A stretch of DNA of 64,000 bases, from the NCBI GenBank assembly GCA_019787685.1, contig JAHNUO010000018.1, positions 496,001 through 560,000 of the forward strand, given 5' to 3'. The DNA comes from Chiua virens. Lineage: Eukaryota > Basidiomycota > Agaricomycetes > Boletales > Boletaceae. Below, one piece after another: positions 24,299 through 35,200 of this stretch (the stretch's first letter is position 1; the number at the start of each line of letters is the position of its first letter). The position numbers and the translations under genes are program-made. The notes under the pieces are model-generated. The model ran no database searches. It saw only the letters and a program-made list of their open reading frames with translations, and was not told where the DNA came from.

Positions 24299-24514
24299 AT
24301 GTCCTCACTCCATCCCGTGCTCAGCGCACTAGAAAGCAATCAACTTAGCGCCACAGATTTTATTGTGGTACTACTCACTCATCCCGCATACCAGAATCAT
24401 TCAATGGTTAATGATCTCGTGGAGGGATTTCTGTCATGGACAGCGTGTACGGATATGTATATGTCCGAGTCACTGCGAGACCCTTGCGAGACCGAATCCT
24501 ACACATTAAAATAA
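24299..24514 (+). pseudogene. Short frame in the foldback element loop, possibly a captured fragment
   Basis: A 71-residue frame starting MSSLHPVLSALE occupies the unique centre and runs into the right arm. The segment ATDFIVVLLTHPAYQNHSMV resembles N-terminal segments of repetitive transposon-type proteins in Agaricomycetes, but this is from memory and no family name is certain. The frame ends inside the arm, so it is truncated if it derives from a larger gene. Confidence 0.3.
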
Positions 24515-24735
24515 TGTAACCCTAAGTTATGTCTAATGATATCACTATTTTTCGCAGTCCGGAGGGATGTGGCGCTGTGGCAGTGCGTGTTTACAAATGT
24601 TTTCTTGCAGCCCCCGTGGTGAGTGCAAGGATTCTTAAAGTTACGGAGTTCGAAAATACGCTACAAGTCATGTGACACTACCTAAGCCCCTAGGATAAAG
24701 CCTTGCACTCACCACTAGGGGCGTGAAGGAGCCTG
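24487..24735 (-). repeat. Right 249-base terminal inverted repeat
   Basis: Reverse complement of 23958-24206. It ends GGAGCCTG directly before the right copy of the 9-base target duplication. Confidence 0.88.
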
Positions 24736-24744
24736 GCGGCGGCA

Positions 24745-25556
24745 GCGATGGTGGTGGGCATCGAAGTCTCTAACTTGTGTACCTCAAGGTGGTCGCACTG
24801 ACAACGAAGTCAAAGGTATTACTAAATGCGGTTGGGACGTTCATTGACAACAATGACCGTGGGGTTCAGAACTCAAATATTTATGTACTCATGACCACCA
24901 CCACGACGGAGGAAAAGAATTTTAAAACACTGGCATGAGCAAGGTTTTATGGGCCTGTGGCGGGGTTGGTATCTAGGTGTGTACAGTTATACAATCCCAT
25001 GCATGAGATGGCGACTCCTGATGGATGTCGAATTGTCAATGATAGGCTCCGGATCCAGATTTCGGGGAAGCGAGTACCATGATATCTCGGACGCGCGCGT
25101 CGCGGGGGCTGAGCGCTGATGGCCGCTGATGAAGGATGTCGTCCATGTCGTCCACCCAGCGACCGTGGGCGGCTATGCGGCCATGTGAGATAGGCACTTC
25201 CGAAACCTGTGCCTTAGGGCCTAGGGGCCCAATAACTTGTGAGAGACTCAGAAGCTTCAAGTTGCCTGACTGATCACTCAAGTCGACCTCACTAACGACC
25301 CAGACAGCGACCCATAAATTTGCAGCCTTGACATTCAACTCGGAGTCCATGGAATAATACCTTTGGACCCTTTTACCTAAATCCATCCCATCGGCGCGCT
25401 TCGATATTTGTTTACCTGATATCCTGGCGAACCGAAGAAGCAGCCACTGCATGGCAAGCGATTCCCTTTCGTTTCTAGCCCGTAATCGGTTCTGAGTAGA
25501 TAAGCAGCAAGGAACGCAAGTGGTTCAAGTGCTAGCGTCCTCTCCCAACCGTCCCA
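24745..25556. other. Intergenic, no supported gene
   Basis: About 800 bases. A minus-strand frame at 25036-25452 lacks recognisable content. The right part is the promoter of the CAP10-like gene. Confidence 0.45.
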
Positions 25557-27726
25557 ATGATGGTGCATACTTGGATCAGCCTCAGGTGGACCCTCTCTCA
25601 GCGATACCTGACAGCGCTCTTCCTCGTCTCCGTCCTTACCATTTCCCTTCGTTCCCTCTTCGTATCCCATGCCGTTCATTACACACACATACCACTCTTT
25701 TCTTACCACGTACCTTTCGGTCATCTCGAGCTCGACCTGGCGCCAAATGGTCAAGTCACCCTGAGGAACTTGCTCGAAACGGTTTCCGGACCAGATCCGA
25801 AGCACAGACCACCAAAACGACCCCTTGGAGCGCATACACTTACCCCAGACGGGCTTCTGGTAGTCAATCCGGACGGTCCACATCCCATATTCCAACTCAT
25901 CCGCGACGCCGAGTTGGAATGGGAGGAGAAACACGCACGCGCGAGCAAGACGCTTCACGAGGCCGTCGCAGAGTACAGGAGGCGTTATCGTCGGGCGCCA
26001 CCTCTGGGTTTCGACAAATGGTATTCCCTCCATTGTGGATGTTCTCGTGTCGTGATTGAGTGTATTCCATAGGTGGGACTACGTTGTCACACATCACGTC
26101 CAGTTACCCGATGAATATGACGAAATATACCAAGATATCGAGCCCTTTTGGGGCATCGATCCAACGGAGTTAGCTCATGCGCAGAAAGAGTTCGAGACAC
26201 AGTCTGAAACTGTGACCGTCGAGAAGACAGATACACTCCCTCGATTCAAGGTAGTCGATACGACCCTCCCACCAAACAGACAGGACTTGCTACCTGGAAT
26301 TGAGAACATTCTCGAGCTCGTCCGCGAGGTAGAACTGGATATCCCCTCGATACGACTTACATTTTCCCCGCTCGACAATCCCGACATGCTTTCAGACTGG
26401 CAAATCAAATCCATGGCCCTCGAGGCCGCTGCAAACGGGACGAGTATGTCTTTCCCTGTTCACGATTTGAATGCACATCATGATCCATTGTACAGCACTG
26501 ATGAACGCTGACATGCCACCGGTGAAAGAGGGCTGGATCCAAGCATGTCCACCTGATTCGCCTGCCCGCCTGCATCCACCTAAGCTCCCACCTCGATCCA
26601 CCGCGTCATCCATTCCACCCTCGTCCCCCAAAACCTTCATCGCCTCCCATCGTGACGCGATGAATCCCTGCCTTAACCCGTCGCTGCTCACCTCACACGG
26701 CCAGTTCCTCTCGTACGGCAAGGGTCCCGTTTCCCGTCCCACACTTGTGCCACGTTTCTCGCTCTGTGCAACAGTCCTCCACCACGATATCCGTCCACCC
26801 GTGCCGTACGGATGGGACTGGAATTCCGATGCAAACTCAGATAAGGATTGGATTGGCGCGTTTGAGGGAGACGTCCCCTGGGAACGCAAAGTGGACGAGC
26901 GGTTGAGTTGGCGAGGCCGTACGACGGGGATGTGGGCGTCCCCCACGTCACCGTGGGTCCACAGCCACCGAGCACGACTCGCCACGCTGGCGAGTACGCT
27001 CGAAGGCAACGTCGACGTGTTGCTGACGCCTGAAGACGTGGTTGAGGAAGGGGAGGAGGGGATGCCAATCGGGGAACCAGAAACGGTGCGTCTCGCGCAT
27101 GTTAATCCGGCTTGGATGGATATCGCGTTTGCGGATGGACCTATTGCATGCGACAAGCGCAAGGGGACGTGTACGGAGATGGAGGAGATGTGGGAGTTTC
27201 GGAGGTCACAAGGAAGGCGCGAGGAGGGACGGTACAAGTTTATCCTCGACGTCAGTGTGCGAGACTTGAGCGAGGCAGTTACTTGACGTATCGATGACAG
27301 GTCGACGGAAACGGATGGTCGGGTCGGTTTAAACGCCTCATGACGAGCAACGCGCTGGTGTTCAAGTCGACTGTCTATCCAGAATGGTGCGCATATATGC
27401 CCGTCTCTACTGCGTGTCTGACCGCGCGTTAGGTATGCGTCGCGTATTGCCCCATGGGCGCATTATGTTCCGATCCAAGTGTCGTATGCGGACCTGTACG
27501 ACGCAGTCGCGTTTTTCCGTGCTCACGATGAGTTGGCCGCCCGGATCGCCAAAGCGGGGCGAGATTGGAGTCGACGGTACTGGCGGAGGGAGGACATGAC
27601 AGCGTATCTGTACCGGTGCGTAAAATGGTCTCGTAGCGTACTGCATGCTAACGTGCATCTAGATTGTTGTTGGAGTATGCGCGCGTGTCGAGTTTAAACC
27701 GACCGTCGATGGATTATGTAGGCTGA
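25557..27726 (+). CDS. CAP10-like glycosyltransferase (type II membrane protein)
   Basis: Six exons (25557-26020, 26073-26443, 26496-27250, 27301-27386, 27433-27615, 27663-27726) with consistent phase encode 640 residues. A single hydrophobic anchor lies at about residues 14-34 ([17 protein letters not shown]). The lumenal part ends in the CAP10 domain: [15 protein letters not shown]-like [59 protein letters not shown] and a C-terminal [14 protein letters not shown] block. This matches the glycosyltransferase family named after Cryptococcus CAP10, whose members transfer xylose or related sugars to polysaccharides or glycoproteins in the Golgi. The donor and acceptor here are unknown. The third exon also contains a Pro-rich stretch. 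A long open frame on the opposite strand of exon 3 is not considered real. Confidence 0.92.
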
Positions 27727-28814
27727 TCGTTGCACAAGGTACAGATCTGTTTCGCATTCGTGTGACGAGCACTCCTGTCACTAGATCATCCGGGGTATTG
27801 ATCTGGGCGTCGATCCGTTACTCCAGGGTCTGGGTGTAATGGATGCAACTGTGCTATACCCGGGTGGGTTGAAAACTGAAATGAAACAATGACGACCATC
27901 ACTTGATCCACTTCAACGGGACCTCGGGAAGACGATGCCGAAATTGACGCTGATGCAGCGGTGTCCAAGACGAATTGACTCTGTCGCGTCCATAGGTTAG
28001 ACAATCAAAGCTTGGGAACAAGCACTCGCGCTATTGCGACACTGGAACGCGACCACCCTATCCCGTCTGTTTTGCAGACTCAGAGATTGATTGTTATTGC
28101 CACGATATGGGTTGCAGCTCTCATCGGCGTTGGCAAAGGAGTCATGCAAGACGTCTTCCAAGAAGAAAGCACGATAGGTGGTGTTGTCATGCATGCAAAG
28201 AGAGTTGCAGTCGGCAACACCGCCATGATTGACCTGCCAAGGAGTCACTGCGAGATCTTTCCAGGAGCCACTGATGCGCCCTTTCAGCACACCCGAGGTT
28301 GCATGAATGTACATATAACTGCGCCTCGGGCCGTCATCTTTATCTGATCAGCTTAATCTTTGCTCTGGGTACCTTCAGCATCGGTGAGGTGTCCACATTT
28401 TGTTCTCCAGACTGTCAGTGCAGAAGCATGCGTCGTGTCGGATCGTGATTTGTTTTATCCGACACTTGACGCTACCCTCAACATTCGCCAGAGTTTATTC
28501 AATCACCTCCTTGCGCTCATGTATGGACGTATCTGACTGAGACAAAGACATGGTGATGATACCTTGTCCGCAATGATTGCCAACAGAACATACATGGCAT
28601 CAACTTTACTGTGTGCGATAGAACCGGAAACTGGAAACGATGTAAATGTATTGAGTCGAGGGAATGTGCGAAGTGATATGGACCATGTACATGAATACAG
28701 CAGGAACGCGATAACATGCGCTACTTTCGAGGGCGTCCGAATCAATCTGTGTTATCTACGCTACACGGCCGGAAGCAAATAAGCCAGGTAGGTAGAGAGA
28801 ACATAACTCTCATT
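27727..28814. other. Intergenic; left part of the duplicated WD40 block
   Basis: No supported gene. From about 28390 the sequence resembles about 32050-32400. An open frame at 28012-28347 (and one opposite to it) has no recognised domain. Confidence 0.4.
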
Positions 28815-31370
28815 CTATCTGGGCGTGTCTGAATCTAATCCGATGACCTCAATCTTTCGGAACAAGCGGGAGGCAAGTGCGCTTACTGTCTCAGGAGTCA
28901 CTATTATTCCACCACGCGAAACCTGAGGTGGATTAGTCACCGGTTGAAGCTAATCGGATATCAGATGTCACGAAGCGACCCATCCAATGAAAGTGGGGGG
29001 GGCGTACAGGAACTGCTTTGTTTTGAACTGCTGGATCTGTACCGGCATGAGTGTGATCCGACGGGGGTACATAAAGGATTGGGGTTGGAACAGGGGGTTC
29101 CTGTCGCGGAAGCCCTCGAAAGTAATATGTTAACCAATTGACCTGCGGTTCTCCAATGGGTTCAACATGCGTTCGCTAAAATTTTTATGAGATACCCTCA
29201 TTGTCAGTAAAGATGTTACTCGCCGGCTCCCGTTTAGCGACCATTGTGGGACGGAGAGGATTCAAGTTGGCTGCAGAAGGTTGACCAGCACGATCATCCA
29301 CGTTCTCTCCCGTCCCTTTCTGGAGCCATCTTTGGATCGTCTGACGGACCTTGGATGAACTGATTCCCTCAGGATGTGACTCCAGATGCGGCTCTGGAGG
29401 GGAGGTCGCCTGTTGAGAATGCGAGGACGAGGATATGACATGGGATATCTCAACCGGTAGCAGTTCATCCATCCGCGGACGAACAGAAGATATGGGGGAA
29501 GGTGGCTTGGAGCCATCAACATGGGAACAAGGAGGAGTAAAGTAGTCCTAACCTGACTGTAGTCGAAGGCCTGGGGAGTACCTCTTGAGGGTATCTCATG
29601 CTATGACATTATGAGAATATGTTTTGGAGTGTAGATGAATTGATACCTCGAGGAGACTCGGATCGGTGTCAGGCCCAGAGTTGTGGTGACTAGATAGCTG
29701 GTTCGTTACAGAGGGATGTCAGATGGATTGTTGCGAGACGGAAAAACGAGGTCGTACCACGTCAAAATCACGGGACTTGTTTTCATCGGAGGCTGTCTGC
29801 TGGCTGGCATTCTCTTGCTCCTCGACAGTTGACATCTGATGAAGAGTGAGTTGTTCACTGGAGAGCGTAATGAACACACAAATGCTTACACCACTAATGA
29901 TGTCCGGAAGAATGGTACTGAGATTACGAATAACAACTGTCGCCCCTTGTCCTATGGCAAGATAGGTACCGTCCAAGGAGAAAGCAATGGATCGGACCCA
30001 GTTATCCTGTCTGAGGACAGGACGAATATGCAAGAGAGTGAACACATCTAAGAACGAAACCGAGGTGTCCGTCTGAGCAGCAATAAATCGACCATTGGGA
30101 GCTATGGCAATGGACTTGAGACCACCTCTGAATCCGTCTATCACCTGTGACTCGGCGAGCAGTGATCCTGTTGAGGTATCAAATGACTTGACTTTGTGGT
30201 CTTTGCAAGTAGCAAATAGTCGCTGCGCATCATTTGACCATGCAATGGGAGTGCATGGAGAACTTTCGGTTGTGTTGGTGTCGATAGTGACGAATCTGTC
30301 GCCGGTGTGACTGTCCAAGATCGTGATCGGGCCACCAAGTTCAGAAATGGCAATTCGGTCCCCATTTGGAGAGAACCGCACGCCGTTAACTGTGTCACTG
30401 AATTTGAGTGGACCAAGCTGTCGTTCGCCTGTCGTGATGTCCCACACGCTCGCCGTCATTTCGTAGGTTCCTGTCACAAATCGACTTGCGTTGGGCGACA
30501 CATCCACCGTTAGCACTGAGTTTCCGCTCTCGGCATAGCAGACCATTTCCTGCAATTCCCAGTCCCATACGGTCACTCCGCTGATCATTCCACAGACTAT
30601 CCGTGGGCCAACCCTCGAAATTGAAATAGCGCCCACCTCCATCCCCATCTGCGTTGCTTCTACTAGCTTGTCAGCCAATTGGAATCGTCGAACACCATCC
30701 GAGCTTCCACTAAAAAGATGTTTCCCGTCGGGCGAGAACGCGACTGCTGAAACGATCGAACCACCGCCCGTGTCGAGCAGTATTCCGTCGTCTTGTGGAG
30801 TTGTCAGCATAGTCCAATTCATTTCTGTATTGCTACCTACCGGCCTTGGTCTGCGACATCTTGTGGTCGTGGTCCGAAAGCGTCAAGAAGAAGTGTTCGG
30901 TTCGCGCCGGTGCGCACTACAAACACGTTCCTATATTCATAACGATTTTTATACATGCGCCTCGTTTTTTGGGCGCTTATTCTTACTCTGGTCTTTACTG
31001 ATCAGAGAGCGGTAGTGATTCCATCTTGTGCCTTTTATATCCTTGTCCAGAATTTGTTTCATGATCACTTTTCCCATCTGCGCTCACATCCCAATACTTT
31101 TGCAGGCGTCCCTAAACTGCAAATAGGACTCGTGGAATGGCCACGAATGTATTTCAGTGTTTTCCCAATCTGCAACTCAATCAATATCCTGTTTATGCGT
31201 TTCTGATTGGATCCGCCTTTCTCGGATAGGGGCCTTGACTCGCTGGGACAGATCTTAGATGGCTGCAGATCATCGCGGGCGTATGAAGTAGATGAATTCA
31301 CTTGGTCTCTTCCACTCGCTGACTCGTTGGTGTGCATGGTTACAGTGGCGCCAAGTATCTCATATCAAAC
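28390..31370 (+). repeat. Direct duplication block A (WD40 unit)
   Basis: This region matches about 32050-35200 in order and orientation: CTACGCTACACGGCCGGAAG (near 28755 and 32361), CGCGGAAGCCCTCGAAAGTA (near 29105 and 32692), the whole WD40 gene, and TGAATTCACTTGGTCTCT (near 31292 and 35135). The ends are approximate because similarity fades gradually. Confidence 0.75.
28815..30822 (-). CDS. WD40-repeat protein, copy A
   Basis: The main exon runs from 30822 to about 29719 and encodes MNWTMLTTPQDDGILLDTGG followed by about six WD40 blades: VSAVAFSPDGKHLFSGSSDG, VLTVDVSPNASRFVTGTYEM, ASVWDITTGE, VNGVRFSPNGDRIAIS, IAWSNDAQRLFATC and VRSIAFSLDGTYLAIG. Downstream exons encode a Ser/Pro-rich tail (SSKVRQTIQRWLQK around 29320) and probably a further conserved segment VNWLTYYFRGLPRQE (about 29140-29090) and GGIIVTPETVSALASRLFRK (about 28915-28850), ending at TAG 28815-28817. 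The tail exons are inferred because copy B conserves the same peptides in frame; exact splice sites are uncertain. WD40 propellers are protein-interaction scaffolds. This single-propeller type is expanded in Boletales as I recall it. The partner is unknown. Confidence 0.75.
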
Positions 31371-32453
31371 TGGCCTTCATAAAAAATATGCACGAGCTCC
31401 AAGTGCTTTATCACGCAAGTTCAGTCCTGACTCATTGACAACGTGTTACAGTAATCTTGAGACAATATCGCAAGCTGGAAACGAGACAGGTACGAGGAAT
31501 TCCCCGGCAGAAGCCCGAAATTCAGACTCGAAGATGGGCTGTATAAATGATTTGAATGTTAACGTTCACCATAAGCAGATTTCTTCATTTCGCAGGCATG
31601 TCTGTACACTTATCCTAGCATGACCAGACACGTCTGGCTGCTATGCAGTCGACTTTTGCTCTCAACAGTCCGTGACGGGTGTACAGTTCGAATTTTATTG
31701 TCTAGGTCACAAAAGTTATTATATTGACGTTTGTGTGCGCCCTCCCCTCGTATTCTGGTTCAAGCGGTTGAATCATGACATCGCCATTCTGATCAGTCTG
31801 TTCGTGACACATGGATTGATTCATGTGGCGAACGGACCGGTAGACACTCATTCGTTCACATACAGGTGTTATAGTGTCGATGAGCGAGGTGCCATCGTAT
31901 CGTCTTGTGGACTGTCGTGTCCTTGCCAATTCCTGGCTTAATTCGTCGTCGAACAAAATCAAGGAGACAGGAGATCATCCGCCACTCATGGGCAACTGGA
32001 TTCGCCAGTGCTTGCTCGTGGTCTCTTGGAAATCTTCCTCTGGATTCATCGCGGGGAGATGGAAAACTATCAACGAAGCAGCATGGGATCAAACCGACCA
32101 CAGCTCGTCTTGTCCGACACCACAACACTACCCAAGTTGAATGTCGATGCCAACGCACGGGTAGAGCGAGTTCATCCGTTCATGCCTGCGCTTTAGCTAT
32201 ATGATACGGACGGTGTCATGACTGACGGCAGAATAGAGACATGGTACCTTGCCCGCAATGAATGCAACATAATTACTTGACAACCCGTACATACATTCGC
32301 AGTTTTGCCCCACAATTGACGTCACCCACTTTCAAAAGGTGTTCTAATCAATCTGTGTCATCTACGCTACACGGCCGGAAGCAAATAAGCCATGTAGGCA
32401 GAGAGAGCATAATTCTATCTGGGCGTGGCTGATTCTAGTTCAATATCCTCAAT
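30823..32453. other. Intergenic between the duplicated WD40 genes
   Basis: Contains the promoter of copy A, the end of block A and the start of block B. Frames at 31207-31623 and 31672-31962 have no recognised domain. Confidence 0.4.
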
Positions 32454-35200
32454 TCAGCGAAATAAGTCATAGCCAACTATGCTTACTGTCTCGGGGACCG
32501 CCGTTATTCCACCACGTGAAGCTTGAGGTGGATTAGTGACTGGTTGTGGCTAATTGGATATTCCATGTCACGACGCGACCGTCCAATGAAAATGAAAGCA
32601 CCTACAGGAACTGCTTCGTTTTGAGTTGCCGGATCTATACCATCTGACGGCGGTACATAAAGGATTGGGGTTGGAGCAGGGAGTTCCTGTCGCGGAAGCC
32701 CTCGAAAGTAATATGTGAGCCAATTCACCCGCGGTCCTCCAATGGGTGACACATGTGTTCGCTAGGGATTTTGTGAGATACGGCCCAAATCATCCGCCGA
32801 AAAAGATGTCGCTTACCGCATCTCGCATAAGAGCCATGCCGGGACGTGGGGGATTGACTGTGGGTGGTGAGCCCCGGGCCGGTAAAGCGACGCGTCGCTC
32901 AGATGTTGCGGAAGGATGGTCGACGCTGTGGTCAACGCGCCTTCCCATCCATTTCTTGAGCCAATCTTTGATCGTCCGACGGTCCTTTGATGAACTGATA
33001 GCCTCGGGGTGTCGTTCTGGACTTGCCTCTGGAGGGGAGGACGCCTGTAGGGAATGTGATGACGGGGATACAGGGTGGGACACCTCAACATGTGGCGCTC
33101 TGTCGACCCGAGGATGAAGAGACGATGTTTGGGAGGGCGGCTTGACGACATCAGCACGAAATAAATAAAGATAGGAGTAAAGTAACCTCATCGTAATCGA
33201 AGGCAGGGGCAGGGGGTCTTGAAGGCACCTCGAGCTAAAACGTCGTGAGAACGTGTTCGGAAGAAAATGAATGAGTTGGTACCTCGAGGAGATCGATGTC
33301 GTCGCCTCGGATGTCGGACGCGGTGTTGTGACTGGACGGCTAGTATAAACTGTCAGATGGATGATGGCGGCGACGGAAAGACAAAGTCGTACTGCGTGAG
33401 AGTCGGCAGACTGGTTTTCGTCGTTATTCGGGGTCGTATGTTGGCTGGCTCGGTCTTGTTCCTCGACGGTGGATACCTGATGAAGATTGAGTTGCTGACT
33501 GGAGCGTACGACGGACACACGAACACTTACACTGCTAAAGAAGTCAGGAAAGATGGTGTGAATGGCGATTTTGCCGTCCCGTCGTCCTACGGCGAGATGG
33601 GTGCTATCCGAGGAGAGTGCGATTGACTGTGTGTCCTCTCCGATGACGGGACCGATTCGCACGAGAGTGGACACATCGAAGAATGAAATTGATTTGACCG
33701 ACTGGGCAGCGATAAATGGACCATTGGTTGCTAGGACTATGGACATGAGGTCATCTCCGTCCAAGGCCTGCGACTCGGCGAGGAGTGATCCCGTCAAGGC
33801 ATCGAATGACTTGACTTTGTTGCCCTCGCAAGCGGTGAATAGTTGTAGTGCATCATTTGACCATGCGAGGGTACTGATGGCTAGAAAGCTTGTGGTTGTC
33901 TTGGTGTTGATGGTGACTAGTCTGTCACCTGTGCGGCTGTTGAAGATCGCGATCGGACCACCACCTTCAGAGATGGCAATCCTGTCATCATTTGGAGAGA
34001 ACTGCACGCCGTTGACCTCATTGTCGAATTTGAGCGGACCAATCAGTCGTTCGCCGGTCGTGATGTCCCAAATACTGGCCGTCTCTTCCGACTGAGTCCC
34101 TGTCGCAATCCGGGTCGAATCGGGCGACACATCCACTGCCCGCACTTGGTTTCCATCCTCGACAGCACAAATCTTTTCCTGCAATTCCCAGTCCCATACA
34201 CTTCCTCCATTTTGTGTCCCACACACCACCCGGTGACCATCCCCTGATATTGAAATCGCATTCACGTCCATTCCAGTCCGCTTCGCCGTTTCTAGATTGT
34301 CAGCTAGTCGAAATCGTCTTATCCCATCTGTGCTTCCACTCAAAAGATCCTTTCCGTCTGGCGAGAACGCGACTGCCCAAACATTTCCTGAGTTGCCTGT
34401 GTCAAGTAGCAATATTCCGTCTGGCCAAGTTGTCAGCATTGTCCAATCCCTTCATCTTGCTACCCACTGGTCTTGGTCTGTGGCATCTTCTGCGGTTGCG
34501 GTTCGAGAAGCATCACAAAGAGAAGTATGTCGGTTTAAGCTGGTGCGCACTTGTTTGAAACACGTTCTGTTTGTAAAGGTTTTTTATGCAGGCGCCTCTT
34601 GTCCCTGGCGCCTGTTCTTGCTCGAACAGCGATCTTTCCAAGGAGAGATTGTTTCGTGATTGCATTTCCCCCCTGCACTCGCATCCCAGGGCCTTTGTCG
34701 TCACTCAACCAGGACTTTCTGGTGAAAATCTACACCAGTGCTTCTCCCAATTTACAACTCAAATTGCGTCAACAGTTTGCCTTTCTCGAATATGTATGTA
34801 GCAGCTCCAACTCTCTGGCAAAGATCTTGAACGGCTGGCCATCGTGGACACGCGCACGTTGCTTTCAGGACTTGATCATGCTCTTCGACGCACATTTAGC
34901 GTACGCTGCGAGCGGTAAGCTTGTTGTGTCTTCCTCAATATGATGTGTCTATATCTCCCTTCTACACTTCATAACACCAATTCCATCTCCCCAATAGCTT
35001 GACTGGTCAGCCTTCCCAACATGCACAGCCTTTCCTATTCTTTGTTAGCAAAGACATGCTTGTTACTTTCAGACCCTCGTAGTAACTCAGATAGCTCGTA
35101 GAGACGCGAGCGCGAGCGTACATGCAGGAAGTAAATGAATTCACTTGGTCTCTCCTACTTACTTGCTGACTCACTTGTAGTTGCATTTGTGCTCAGCGCC
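32050..35200 (+). repeat. Direct duplication block B (WD40 unit)
   Basis: Second copy of the block at 28390-31370, in the same orientation. The ends are approximate. The two blocks show many substitutions and small gaps, so the duplication is not recent. Confidence 0.75.
32454..34439 (-). CDS. WD40-repeat protein, copy B
   Basis: The frame runs unbroken from 34439 to 32790, although copy A and splice-like sites (for example CTCGAG|GTACCAAC and AGCTCGAG|GTGCC near 33290-33230) suggest that introns lie in the tail. Blades include WAVAFSPDGKDLLSGSTDG, VRAVDVSPDSTRIATGTQ, ASIWDITTGERLIGPL, VNGVQFSPNDDRIAIS and STLAWSNDALQLFTACEG. The tail has TIKDWLKKWMGRRVDHS, VNWLTYYFRGLPRQE (about 32735-32690) and SRGGITAVPETVS, with a stop near 32454. 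The first methionine of copy A (ATGAATTGG) is AGGGATTGG here, so translation must start four codons later. It is a direct-duplication paralogue of copy A with an unknown partner. Confidence 0.75.

Larger units (their letters stand above)
23949..24744. mobile_element. Foldback MULE-like MITE with target duplications
   Basis: A 778-base element (23958-24735) begins CAGGCTCC and ends GGAGCCTG. It has inverted arms of 249 bases and is flanked by perfect 9-base direct repeats GCGGCGGCA (23949-23957 and 24736-24744). Long terminal inverted repeats with a 9-base duplication are typical of Mutator-like elements. There is no transposase, so it would need one in trans. Within each arm TAGTGGTGAGTGCAAGG reappears inverted as CCTTGCACTCACCAC, so each arm can also fold on itself. 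I found no difference between the arms when reading them against each other, which argues for recent insertion or ongoing homogenisation. Confidence 0.85.

Noticed and set aside
26392..27237. 281-residue open frame on the minus strand
   Set aside because: It lies opposite exon 3 of the CAP10-like gene, is rich in Arg/Ser/Pro as expected of an antisense frame in GC-biased coding DNA, and shows no domain.
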